Part shown: positions 33,271 to 45,070 of the stretch, in pieces
Numbering within the stretch: the first letter of the stretch is position 1
How the letters are laid out: the number at the start of each line of letters is the position of its first letter
Source: Altimarinus sp041659565
Lineage (GTDB): Bacteria > Patescibacteriota > Gracilibacteria > BD1-5 > UBA6164
Length of the DNA: 64,000 bases
Reading direction: 5' to 3'
NCBI GenBank assembly: GCA_041659565.1
Contig: JBAZXZ010000006.1
Span: 1 to 64,000, forward strand
Notes under the pieces: model-generated
What the model was told of the DNA's origin: nothing
Seen by the model: the letters and a program-made list of their open reading frames with translations, nothing else
Databases searched by the model: none
Program-made: the position numbers and the translations under genes

Positions 33271-34020
33271 TTAATTCAATATATTCCCTCAATCAACAAT
33301 TATAATATCTCAATTTATTGCATCGTTTTGAAGTAAAAATAATGCTGTTTTTGAAATTTCTTGAGGTTTCATAAATCTATTTATCATAGATTCTTTTGCT
33401 CTAATATTTAAGAAGTTTTCATCAGTTCAATCCCATTGTGGAGTTTCTGTACTTCATGGAGCTATTCAATTTACTAAAATCTTTCAATTAAAAGTTCTTG
33501 CCATAATCTTGGTATATAAATCCATTGATGCTTTTGAACAGTCATATTCTGGTGCTCTTATTCATCATGTATAAGAAAATGGATTAATTCATGCTATAGA
33601 TGATATATTGATAATTTTTCATAAATCTCACTTAAATACTTCTCAAAATTTTTCAGTAGCATAAACACAACTAAAAAAATTTGTTTCAAAAACTTTTTTA
33701 TATCTTTTATCTGTTTCAGGATATCCATCCTTGGTTAAAAAAATCCCTGCATTATTTACCAATATATCTACTCATCCAAATTTATCAATAACATCTTTAA
33801 AAAGATTACTAATATCATCAATATTTGAAATATCTGATTTCATAATCATATATTCTGAAGTTATTTTTTTAATTTCATTTTCAAATCTATTAGCATTTTT
33901 ATCATCTGAAACATATGTTGAACAAACCTTTATTCATGATTTTACAAATTCTATTGAAATAGCCTCTCATATTCATTTAGTACCTCAGGTAACAATAGCA
34001 ACTTTATTTTTTAATTCCAT
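33271..34020 (-). CDS. SDR-family oxidoreductase
   Basis: 249 residues, standard length. Cofactor motif AIVTGGTKGIGEAIS, NNAG structural motif (LVNNAGIF), catalytic Ser in INISSIAG and YDCSKAS (YxxxK). The glycines of the TGGTKGIG loop are mostly TGA. Classical SDR with FabG-like length; may reduce a 3-ketoacyl or a sugar. C-terminal DGGNIL end is typical. Confidence 0.88.
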
Positions 34021-34085
34021 ATGTTTATAATATTTTAAAATAATTATTAATATAATATATATTTTCTCTAAAATAACAATTTTTT

Positions 34086-34134
34086 GCTTTAATTTATGGA
34101 TTGGTGGAGTTTATTAGTAGAAACGAACACTTTG
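34086..34134. repeat. Dispersed repeat, copy 2
   Basis: GCTTTAATTTATGGATTGGT, then GGAGTTTATTAGTAGAAACG, then AACACTTTG. Lies between the SDR and IMPase-like genes. Confidence 0.8.
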
Positions 34135-34143
34135 ATCAAATAA

Positions 34144-34929
34144 TTATCTTAATATTATATTATCAGAAACAATTTTAACTAATTGATTATGTGTTTTTCA
34201 ATTTGATGCAATATATCAATTAATATCTCTATCATATCTTTGTTCATTTCAATATATATCTGTCATTTTTCATCAAGCTTCTTCAACTATAATTTTTAAA
34301 GAAGCTCAATCATGAGATGTTATATGAGGAAATATTACTCAATCAAACTCTCAAATAGCTACCATCATTCAAGCATACAATATGCTACAAAGCTTAAATA
34401 ACTTAACATTTATATTTTCTGTAAGTTCATTATCTATTTTATGTAAATTATATTTAGCATTTTTAAAATTTTCTATAGCTATAATAGATTTTTCATTAAT
34501 ATTATCTCTATTATTTACAGATACTTTTTCTCAATTTAAAAATGTTCCCTTTCATTTTTCTGCTAATAACATTCTATCCATAAATGGTTCATATATAACT
34601 CAAGCTATTGGTTGTCATTTATATACTAATGCTAATGAAAATGTACAAATAGGTAATCCAGAAGAAAATGGAATAGTTCAATCAACAGGGTCACATACCC
34701 ATACATAATCACTTTCATTTTTTATATTACTTTCCTCTTCTCATTTTACACTATGAGTTGGATATAATTCATTAATTTTAAAAATAATTAATGAATTTAT
34801 TTCTTTATCTGTCTTAGTAACTGGAGTATCATCTCATTTATATTCTTTACTCATTCATAATTTAAAGTTATTTTTAATAACTTCTCAAGATTGTTTAGCA
34901 ATTAATTCTAAGAAATCGATATAATTCAT
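34144..34929 (-). CDS. Inositol-monophosphatase-family phosphatase
   Basis: 261 residues. DPVDGTIPFSSG is the metal-binding WVxDPIDGTxxF motif (here VCDPVDGT), with an upstream EE (GEEES) and a C-terminal ISHDGASLKIIVEEAGGKMTD matching WD.AAG..ll.EAGG. Li+-sensitive Mg2+-dependent phosphatase fold. Odd: the C-terminal WD is HD. Substrates could be inositol-1-phosphate, PAP or fructose bisphosphate. Confidence 0.83.
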
Positions 34930-34972
34930 ATAATTAAAAATTATTTTTAAAATAATAAAATTAGTATATAAA

Positions 34973-35060
34973 AAAAGTAAAATAATCAAAATAATTATTT
35001 TACTTTTGGCTTTAAATTCGGATTAGTGGACTTTGTTAGTAGAAATTTGAACACTTTATT
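34973..35060. repeat. Terminator hairpin plus dispersed repeat, copy 3
   Basis: AAAAGTAAAATAAT / ATTATTTTACTTTT hairpin (34973-35008), then GGCTTTAAATTCGGATTAGT, GGACTTTGTTAGTAGAAATT and TGAACACTTTATT (35009-35060). Confidence 0.8.
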
Positions 35061-35072
35061 AGAATGAAATAT

Positions 35073-36032
35073 TTAATTCATAATCATATCATCAATAAAA
35101 TTATTTAAATCGTTATTAATATCATTTAAATCATATCAAAACATATTTATATATACTTGTTTTCATTTATAAGAAAATACAAATCAAGAATAAAAAGTTT
35201 CTTTTCAATCAATAATATTTGAATAACTTAATAAAAAATAATCTATTCAGTTTTTATTAAGTTTACTTGTTGAAATAAATTTACCTCATGATTTTTTTAT
35301 ACCTTCAATAATAGTTTTTATTGCTTTATCTAAGTCTTCAAAAGGCAAACTATCTATCCAAATAGTTACATATTTATATCACTTTTCTGTATTTGCAATT
35401 AATATAAGATTATCTTCTTTTACTTCTTTCCAAATATATTTATTATAATTTAATTCAATATTATCAGTAATATTTATTGAATTAATTTTGGTAGAATCCG
35501 TATTAAACTTAATACCTATTATAGATATAATAAATAAAATTAAAAAAAATATCAAATAAAATTTATTTTTATTCTTAATCACATTACCTTCTTTATCATA
35601 TATTTCTTTTAAAATTATATCATATTGTTCAATTTGTTCTGGAATAAAAATTTTTTTCTTATCTCATAATATATATAGTCATAATTTTTTAATATAATTA
35701 ATTTTTTTGATTGTATTTCTAGGTATTGATATTATTCAAGTATTACTTTCTCTTATTATTAATTCCTCATCAATTTTAAAATTCCAATTACGTTTTTCCC
35801 ATATTTTTAGTCATATTTTATAAGAAATAAACATTACAAATATTATAAATAGACTAAAAAATAACATCATACCTATAAAAAATAACCATTGTTGCATTCC
35901 AAATTTTAATAATGTATCATTTATTTGTATTAGTCACATAATAAATCAAAAAGGTAACAATAATAATATCACTTTAAATCTAAACAATATCATTTTTTTT
36001 ATTGAATTTTTATCAAATTTTACATTAATCAT
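35073..36032 (-). CDS. Membrane protein of unknown function
   Basis: 319 residues. Two helices near the N-terminus (VILLLLPFGFIMGLIQI and FIGMMLFFSLFIIFVMFI), a cytoplasmic bPH/YcxB-like segment (IDEELIIRESNTGIISIPRNTIKKINYI), a third helix (FYLIFFLILFIISIIGI) and an extracytoplasmic C-terminal domain. The middle resembles YcxB-type PH domains in its strand pattern only. Not recognised further. Its start is 34 bp from the recombinase stop. Confidence 0.6.
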
Positions 36033-36065
36033 AATAAGTTAAATTAATTAATATTTCATTATTAA

Positions 36066-38027
36066 TTATACTATAAATATTATTAATTTACAAAAATCCA
36101 CCAATTCGAATTTAAGACACAAAAAAACCTCAAGAATTAATCTTGAGGTTATGGCTTTAAATTCGGATTGGTGAGACTTGCATAACTGATAAACTTTTTC
36201 TTTCAAAAAAGTTAAAAACCTATTTTCATTTTCTATTAAATTTGAATCATCTCAATCATCATTTTTCTTAAACTCAACTGTTCTATACATCAATGGTTTT
36301 TTAGTTGGATCTAACTTTAATAACCTTGGAACTATATTCCCTGTTTTACAAATATTATGTACTTTATCATCATCATCTACATATTCAACATATTCTTCTT
36401 CATAGTATTTTTCATAAAAATTAAGTATATTTCAAGGTATTTTCATTATAATTTTAACCTCTTTTGTTTTATCTTTAGGAACTATAACTTTATCTACAAC
36501 AATATTTACTAAATCTTTTAAATCATCATAACTTGCATTATAAAAAAATGATTCAATTTCTTCTTTTATTTGATTAATTATTTCATAAATATTTTGTTTT
36601 GCTTGATCCTTTAAAACAATATTTTTAATTTTACTTTCTTCTTTAATCATTTCATCTGAATACTCTCCTTTTTTAGATTCTAAACCTGCTTTTATTTCAA
36701 CAAATCTTGTTTTAGAAATCATTCATTCAATATATAATTCTTCATTTCTTTTGTGTTTTATATCTATTTCTAAAATCTTCTCATATAATTCATGATATAA
36801 ATCTTTATCTCATTCATTTGATTCAGGAAATAATACATCAATAGCTTTTTCAAAAATATAATCAGGATCTAAAAATAATTCCTTTAATGTATCAATTACT
36901 ATTCATTCTATCTTCAATCAAGATATGTGGTTAGAACACAATCTTTCTTTACTTACTCTTGTTGAATTATGCATACTACATCTATAATTTCTTAATCATT
37001 TTCAATTATGAAAATATCAAACAAAATTATGTAAATCTGGACTTTCACAATCACAAAATAATTTTCATTGAAGCATATAGTTTCTAACACTTCTCTTTTT
37101 TGCAAATCTTCTATTATTTTCTAATTTTTCTTTTATTAATTTAGCTTGTTTTATAGTTATAATTTGAGGAATTTCAATTTCTATCCAATCTTCTTTAGGT
37201 CTTTCTCATAATAAAACTGTTTTATCTCAAATTTTCTTATATTCTTTTGTAAAAGCTTGATAAAATCCAGTATACATTTCGCATCTAGATAATATTCTTT
37301 GAACATTTGTTAAACTCCAATAATAAATGGAGTTCTTTTTTGATTCTTTTTCTATAAGTTTTTCATTTGATCTTTTAAGTGAAAATGAAGGAGGTAAAAT
37401 TTTATCATCTGTTAATCTTTTAGCAATTTCAGACATAGAAATATTATCTTCTAAATATGATTTTACTATTTTTAAAATAATTTCTTTTTCTTCCTCAAAA
37501 ATATCTAATTCTTTTGTTTTTTGATTTTTAATATATCAATATGGAATATTTCAAAAAGGCCGTTTATTATTCTTAGCAAATGTCTTCTTTCAAAGTATAG
37601 TTCTTGCTTTTATTTGTTCCCTCTCATAAGAGGCAAAACTAACAATAGTATTGCCCATAAAATTATCCATTGCAGTATCTCAAGAACTTAATTCTCTAGC
37701 ATAAAATACTTTTACTTTGTATTTTTCTAATTCTTTTATTATTTGATGAAATACATAAAGATCACGAGCGACTCTATCTCTCTTCATGAAAATAACGAAA
37801 TCTATAAGTCCTTTTGATGCAATTAAAAATAAATTAATTAATTTAGGTCTATCAAAATAAGCTCAAGAATATTGTTCTAAAAATATATATTTTTCATCTA
37901 CTAATAAATTATTATCAGAAGCAAATTGTAAAGATTCACTCTTCTGGCTTTGAAGTGATGTACCATTTGCTTCCTGTTCGTCTGTTGAGACCCTACAGTA
38001 TATAGCTCATTTTAAAATTGAAGTCAT
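36066..38027 (-). CDS. Large serine recombinase
   Basis: 653 residues. Resolvase domain: AIYCRVSTDEQ with catalytic Ser near residue 15, FLEQYSGAYFDRPKL, and FVIFMKRDRVARD. Then the recombinase domain (KRPFGNIPYGYIKN), a zinc-ribbon-like region (LFCDCESPDLH, YRCSMH..LCSNH) and a long coiled coil. Such enzymes integrate and excise phages, ICEs and cassettes. The last 35 or so codons lie inside the palindrome at 36098-36178 and read into flanking sequence, so the original end probably lies near 36170. It marks the left edge of the island. Confidence 0.9.
36098..36178. repeat. Nested palindrome, possible recombination site
   Basis: Outer arms CCACCAATTCGAATTTA (36098-36114) and TAAATTCGGATTGGTG (36157-36172) enclose the AACCTCAAG/CTTGAGGTT terminator (36125-36149). 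The right arm is a truncated dispersed repeat copy: after GGATTGGTG the GGA..TTAGTAGAAA part is replaced by recombinase coding sequence. Confidence 0.7.
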
Positions 38028-38069
38028 AATTTAAACTTGATATTTTAAATAAAAAAAGTATATTTAGTG

Positions 38070-38093
38070 AGTAAATATTACTATCAATATAAT
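38070..38093 (+). promoter_or_regulatory. Promoter and operator of the defence operon
   Basis: Palindrome AGTAAATATTACT (38070-38082), 5 bp, TATAAT (38088-38093). The start codon of the HTH gene is 8 bp after the -10 box, so the transcript is nearly leaderless. Position suits a C-box bound by the HTH protein. Confidence 0.55.
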
Positions 38094-38101
38094 ACTAATA
38101 C

Positions 38102-38314
38102 ATGAAAAAAAGTCAAAAGAATATTTTAGCAGAAAATATAAAAAGATTAAGAAAAGAAAATAAACTTACACAAGAGGAATTAGCTAGAAAAGCAGATATA
38201 GCATACACAAGCTTAACTAAAATAGAAATTTGAGTTATAAAAGAGCCTTCTATTTATGTAGTTGTTAAAATTGCAAAAGCATTTGATGTTACGGTTGAAA
38301 GTTTATTAGTTTAA
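38102..38314 (+). CDS. HTH (XRE) regulator, C-protein-like
   Basis: 70 residues, one HTH domain: AENIKRLRKENKLTQEELARKADIAYTSLTKIEI..PSIYVVVKIAKAFDVTVESLL. Matches restriction-modification controller (C) proteins in length and layout. First gene of the operon, 13 bp before the type IIG gene, with a palindrome over its promoter. Expected to delay or balance expression of the restriction and Gabija genes. Confidence 0.85.
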
Positions 38315-38327
38315 TTTATTTTAGAAA

Positions 38328-41300
38328 ATGGATAATAAAAATACTCGTAAAAAACAATTAGAAGAATTAATTAATAATTATAAGAAATTAGACTTAAAAA
38401 ACTCTAGTGAAGAAACAATAAGATCATGGACAAATAAAATGTTAGACATTTTTTGATGGAATTCTACAGATCCATCTCAAATTTTACAAGAAGATACTTT
38501 AAAGTGAAAATGAGAAAAAGAAAAATTACAAGAAATTGATTCTACAAATTCTAGACCAGACTACACATTTATTTTATGATCAAATAAAATAACTTTTTTA
38601 GATGCTAAAAAAATAAGTGTACCATTAAAAACTTGTAAAAAATCTGCCTTTCAAATCAAATCTTATTGATGGTCTATTTGAGCACCATGTGCTTTTATAA
38701 CAAATTTTGAAGAGTTCGTTATATATGATACTACTTATATTCCTGAAAAAGAACAAAATACTAATTTATGAAGTATTTATTTATCAGTTGATGATTATAT
38801 TAGTAAATTTGATATATTAGATGAACATTTATTTAAAGATAATATATTAAATTGAAGATTAAAAGAAAAATACGAAAATTGAAGTATAGAATGAATAGAA
38901 AAAGTATCTTTAGATAAAATATTTTCAAAAATATTAAGTAATTTTAGATTAAGACTTGCTAATAATATTTATGAAAATAATTCATATATAACTGAAGATA
39001 ATATTAACTACTATATTCAAGTAATATTGAATAGGCTATTATTTATTAGAGTATGTGAAAGCAAATGATTGGAGAAAAATGAATTATTATTAGATTTTAA
39101 AAAAGAATGATTTTGGAAATCATTTAAAGATTCATCATACTGAAACTTTTTTGATAGATATGATTGACCTATTTTTTCAAAAGATAATTTTAAAAAAGAT
39201 TTAGTTATTTCAGATGAAGTTTTTGATTATTTACTAGATAATTTATACTATCCATCCCCATATAAATTTGATGTAATCCCTACTCATATATTAAGCGATA
39301 TATATGAATTATTTTTAGGAAAAAAATTAGTAATTATAGATAATAAAGTTATTGAAACAGATAATTTTTTATATGAAAAATCTAATTGAGTTGTTATTAC
39401 TCCAAAATTTATAGTAGAGAGTTTGACACAGAAAACTTTAGATGAAGATTATCTAGATAGTTTAAGTCTAGATGAATTATTAAATTTAAAAATAATTGAT
39501 ATATCTTGCTGAAGTTGAGTTTTTTTAATTGAAGCATATATAATTTTAGAGAATTTTTTTATAAAAAAATTCTCTAAAGAAAAAAATGATATCTATAAAA
39601 AATATTTTGTTATCAAGTGAGATAAAATTTATATTAATCAAGAATGAAAAAGATTATTATTTTCTAATTGTATTTTTTGAGTTGATATTAATCCTGAATC
39701 AGTTGAGGTTACTAAAATGTCATTAAGTTTAAAAATTATTGATTCATTAGATTTAGATTTAATAACATATCTAGAAACTACAAAATGATCTCAAATACTT
39801 AATTGATTATGAAATAATATAAAAATATGAAATTCTTTAGTGGAAAGTGATATTGTAGAAAAATATGAAGAAATACTAAAAGAAGAAAATAAAAATGAAC
39901 TTTATAATATAAGATGTTTTGATTGGAAATCTTCTGATTGATTTAAAGATATTTTTGATACAAAATGATGATTTGATTTTGTTATTTGAAATCCTCCTTA
40001 TGTAGAAGCAAAAAACTATAATACTTGATTAAGTATTATGCATAAATATTTAAAAACTGAATTTTATTCTCTTAAATGAAAATCAGATTTGCTAATTGCA
40101 TTTATTGAGAAATCTATTTCTATTTTAAATGAAAAATGAAAACTTTGATATGTTATACAAGATAGATTTTTTAAGACTGAAAATTGAGAAAATATTAGAG
40201 AAATAATCACTAATAATAATTTATTGGATCATATAATTAGTTTTAAATCTAATGGTATTTTTAAATGAAAAAATACATATATTTCATATTTAATATTATC
40301 AAAAGATAATAATGATAAATTATTTTTTAAGCAGATTAATTGAGAACCATTATATTTAGAAAATAATTTAATATCAATAATTAATGAAAATAATTATGAA
40401 GTTATTGAGAAAAGTTTATTTACTAAATCTCCTTGGGTTTTTGATGATATTAAATTATTAAAATTGAAGAATTTATTAAAAAACAAATTTAATTTATTAT
40501 GAGATTCTATTAATAAAATTTGAGTTTGAATACAGCCACTATGGAATAATGCATATCATATAAATGTTACAAAGATTGAAAACTGAATAATATATTGAAC
40601 TACAAAATTGACTTGAAAAAATGAAGTAGAATTTGAATTAGATTCTTGTGTAAGAATCATTGAAAATAAAGAAAATTATTCTTTTAAAATGACTAACTAT
40701 GATAAATATTGTATTTTCCCATATTTATTGGTAGATTGAAAAAGAGAGTGAATATTATGGAATGATTTTAAGAGAAAGTTTCCAAAAACATCTTCATATT
40801 TAGAAAAATATAAAAATGAAATTATTGGAAAAGTTCAAGTTTTTTGAGAAAATATAAAATTAACAAATGATGTTTTACAAAGTTCACATGAAAAATGGCA
40901 TTTATTTACTAGAGCTTCAAATATTGAGTATAATTTAAGAAATAAAGTTGCTATTCCAATGACTCATATAGAAACAACAGCAACTTTTATGGATAGTGGA
41001 GTTTATTGTGATAATTCAAATGTAACTTTTTTAGATTTATGATATGAGAATGATAAATTATTATATTCATTAGCAGGAATTATAAATTCAAATTTATTTT
41101 CAAGTATGTGAAAAATAATTGCACTGAAGCAAAATTGATGATATTACAAATTTAATAAACAATGTTTAGAAAATATACCATTTCCTAAAGATAGTTTTTT
41201 AAATGAAAATAATCCTATTATTGAGGATATTTATAAAAATGTTTTAAATATTATCAAATATCAAGATTGATTTATTTCTTGATATGAACATTTTAAAAAA

Positions 41301-41438
41301 TTTCTAGAAAAAGAATGGGAATCATTAAATAATAATGTACTTGATCTATATGAGATTACTGATACAGAAACTAGAAAAATATTTTTGAATAATAATGATA
41401 TAAAAAAAAGAATTAATTTATTAAAATATGGCAATTAA
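38328..41438 (+). CDS. Type IIG restriction-modification enzyme (Eco57I-like)
   Basis: 1036 residues. N-terminal PD-(D/E)XK nuclease: RPDYTF (D78) and FLDAKK (D92-A-K94). Methyltransferase: GVVITPKFIV, motif I DISCGSGVFLIEAY (D391), motif IV IGNPPYV (N555-Y558), all of the N6-adenine gamma class. The remaining ~400 residues hold the target recognition domain (NLLGDSINKIGVGIQPLW). Type IIG enzymes both methylate and cut beside their site. Ends overlapping the next gene by 11 bp. Confidence 0.88.
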
Positions 41439-43254
41439 AATTTTAGAAGAAATATATAAATATACTAATAATGAAAATGAAATTCATTCTATATTAGTTT
41501 ATTTATTTATTAAAAAAAATAATCTAACAAATATTAAAAATAAGCATATTAAGTCATTATTAAAATATAATACATGACAATCTTTATTAGTGTTAGAAAA
41601 ATTACTAAATTATATTTGAAATCTAAATTTTTGATTTGAGGATTTAATTTTAGAATTTGAAAAAATAGTTTCGCATGAAGAAAAAATTACTAATTGAGTT
41701 GTTTATACTCCTAAGCATATAAGGGAATATATTATAGAACAATCCATGTTAAGATATAATGGAGACATAAGTAAAATAAATGCTATTGATATTTCTTGTT
41801 GATGTTGAAACTTCTTATTTTCGCTATCAAAATATTTAAAATGAAAAACTAACAAATCATATATAGATATATTCAAAGAAAATATTTATTGAATTGATAT
41901 TTTAAAATGATGAATAGAAAGAACAAAAATATTATTAGAATTATTAGCTATTTATGAATGAGATGATAATGAAGTTTTTTCATTTAACTTAGAAATTTGA
42001 AATAGTTTATCATTAAAATTGCTTAAAAAATATGAAAAAAAATTAAATCTTGTAATTTGAAATCCTCCTTATGTGAGAAGTAAAAACTTATCATTAGAAT
42101 CTAAAAAAATGCTTAATGATTGGAAAGTCTCTAATATATGAAATCCTGATTTATATATACCTTTCTTTCAAATATGATTATCTTATCTAAAAAATAAATG
42201 AGTATTATGATATATTACCGTTAATTCTTTTTTTAAAAGCTTAAATGCTAGAGAATTAAGAAGTTTTATATCAAATAATAAGTATAATTTTGATATTATT
42301 GACTTTTGATGACAACAAATATTTGAAAGTAAATCTACTTATACTTGTTTATGTTTTATTGTTAATAATAGTAGAAATTTTATAAAATATAAAAAGTTAG
42401 ATAATTTAGATTTTGTAAATAAAGAGTTTATAGAATTAGATTATAATATATTAGACAATAAGAATGGATGGGTATTAAATAATAATGAAAATATTATAAA
42501 AATTGAGAATACTTGAAAAAAAATATGAAATTTATTTGATATAAAAAATTGAATTGCAACTTTAAAAAATGATATATATATATTTACTCCTATTTCTGAA
42601 GATAAAGATAATTATATTTTTATCAGAAACTGAAAAAAATATAAAGTAGAAAAAGGAGTTTGTAAAGATATAATTAAACCTAATACTCTTAAATTTGATG
42701 ATAATTTAGATAATAAAATTGAAAAAATTATTTTTCCTTATTACATAATCGATTGAAAAGTTCTTGATATAGAAGAAAAAGAATTTATTAATAAGTTTAA
42801 AAATACATATAAATATTTATCTGATTTCAAGGATATTTTATTTAATAGAGAAAAATGAAACTGAAAAAATTTTAATCCTTGGTATAAATTTTGAAGAAAT
42901 CAGGCATTATTAGATACCTGATATAAAATTTTATTGCCTTATATGGCATGAAAATTTAATTTTCAGATCACAGATAAAAAAGACTTATTATTATATTGTT
43001 GATATGCAATTTTTAGTGATAAAATTAAAGATTTACAAATAATAAATAGAATACTATCTTCAGAAGTGTTTGATTATTATGTTAAAAATACTAGCAAACC
43101 TTATTCTTGAAAATTTTATTCTCTTGCTAAGAATCATATAAAAGATTTTTGAATATGTGATCTTACAGAAGATGAACAAAAGTTTATTTTAAAAGAAAAA
43201 TCTAATGATAAAATTAATAAATTTTTATTAATGAAATATGATTTAGATATTTAA
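41428..43254 (+). CDS. N6-adenine DNA methyltransferase with TRD
   Basis: 608 residues. GVVYTPKHIREYI, motif I DISCGCGNFLFSL (D121), motif IV VIGNPPYVRS (N212-Y215), then a TRD and C-terminal segment (YSGKFYSLAKNHIKDF). No nuclease motif. Same Eco57I-like MTase family as the preceding gene but without its nuclease; translationally coupled. May methylate the second strand of an asymmetric site, or protect from the downstream OLD/UvrD pair. Confidence 0.85.
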
Positions 43255-43264
43255 TTTTTGGATT

Positions 43265-45070
43265 ATGAAAATAAAAAATGTAAAAATAAATAATTTTAAA
43301 TGTTTTAGTGATTTTAATTTTTCTCCAATAAATAATGATTTGAATTTGTTAGTTTGAGAGAATTGAGTATGAAAATCAACAGTATTTGAAGCAATAAGAA
43401 TACTATTGGATAGTAATTTATCATTAAGAGATTATTTCACTGATGAAGATTTTAATATTCCTGAAAATCCAATTTCGTTAGAAATAGATATTACATTTGA
43501 TATAAGTTTCAAAAATTTAGTAGATATTTCAGATTATCTTTTTGATATAGATGAAGAAAATATTTATGTGAGATTATGATTTATTATTCAAAAATACAAA
43601 AATTATTCTGATATTTGAAATAAAGAAGAAAATGAAAAATTAAAATCTTTTAATGAATGATTTTATTATTCAAGAATATCAATTCATGATATCCCACTAG
43701 AAATACCAAATAAAATCGAATTTTTATATGAAAAATACAAAACTTCTTCTTTAAATCTTAAAAAAGTATTTAATATAATATATATAGATTGAAGTAGATC
43801 TTATAAGCATTTTTATGAACCAAATTCAGAATTTTCAAATCTTATAAAAGATGAAAAAAATCATTTAGAAACTATAGAGGTTTTAAAATCATGATTTGAT
43901 ACTGAAATTTTAACTTCACCTTGATTTGAGAATTTTTTTGCTGGTATAGTATGAAATATTAATGATGAAATTAAAAAAGTATCATTAGTAAATGATTATG
44001 AAATAAAATCTTCACTATCAATAGAAACTCCTGATAATAAACTTCCTTTTAGAATATTAAAAAATCTTTTAAAAATTAACTTAGATTGACCTATCCCATT
44101 GGAAAAAAATAGTATTTGATGGCAATATATTTATTTTACAATATTTACACTTTTTTCATTAAAAAATAATGATGATTGTTTTAATGTATTTTTAATGGAG
44201 GAGCCCGAGGCACATCTACACCCTCAAATGCAAAGAAAGTTATTTAATTATATAAATAATAGAGAAAATTCTATCATTTATGTGTCAACACATTCACAAA
44301 CTATTGTAAGAACTATAAAAGATATCAAAAAAACAAATTTAATACAAATAAATTCATCTAAAAGTTTACCATTAATAAGTGGTTTTGATTCTTTAAATGT
44401 TAATAAATTAAATACTTTTATTGATATAAATAAAGCTGAGTTATTTTTTGCAAGATGAGTAATTTTTGTAGAGTGAATATCAGAAGAAATTTTATTACCA
44501 AAATTATTTGAAAAAAAGTTTTGATATAAGATAGAGGATTATTGAATTAGTATTGTAAATATAAATTGAACGGATTTTATAGAATATGCTAATTTATGTA
44601 AACAATACAATATTCCTTTTGTTATAATAACTGATAAAGATCTAATTAATGAATCTTGAATTATAAAAGAGGATTATTTTAGAAGAATTATATGATTATA
44701 TTCAGAAATTCTATTTGTTGCTGATATAGACACTTTTGAAATAGACTTATTACATTGAGATACTGAATGAAATAATAAAGTTTTTTTTGAAAATATATTT
44801 GAAAAAGAATTTTGAACTTGAAAATTAGATAATTCAAAAGCTAATATGGATAGTATTTTAATATCTGATAAAAGCAACATAGCATATATAGATTTAAAAG
44901 AATCCTTTTTTAGTAATTATATTTCATCAAAAAATTGAATATCAAAATCTCAATTTGCTTATTATTGATATGAGTATTTATGAGATAATGGTATTAATAT
45001 ACCTAATTATATTAATAATGCTTTTGAAAAAATTATTTCAATTTCCTTAAAAAAATGATTATGAATATAG
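43265..45070 (+). CDS. gajA: Gabija GajA: OLD-family ATPase with TOPRIM nuclease
   Basis: 601 residues. ABC-type ATPase: Walker A GENGVGKST at residues 31-39, Walker B NVFLMEEPEAHLHPQMQ with EE at 312-313, switch STHSQTIV. C-terminal TOPRIM: VIFVEGISEEILLPKLF (Glu at 403) and ITDKD (D457, D459). In Gabija, GajA is a nucleotide-sensing DNA nickase that is held off by NTPs and forms a complex with GajB. All Walker A glycines are TGA codons. Its last 10 bp overlap the helicase gene. Confidence 0.88.

Noticed and set aside
35073..36032. Sensor kinase or transporter
   Set aside because: No H-box, ATPase or transporter motif is present; only three helices and a vague PH-like segment.
36098..36178. 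Intrinsic terminator only
   Set aside because: The inner stem is terminator-like, but the outer arms, the truncated dispersed repeat and the open recombinase frame suggest an additional recombination role.
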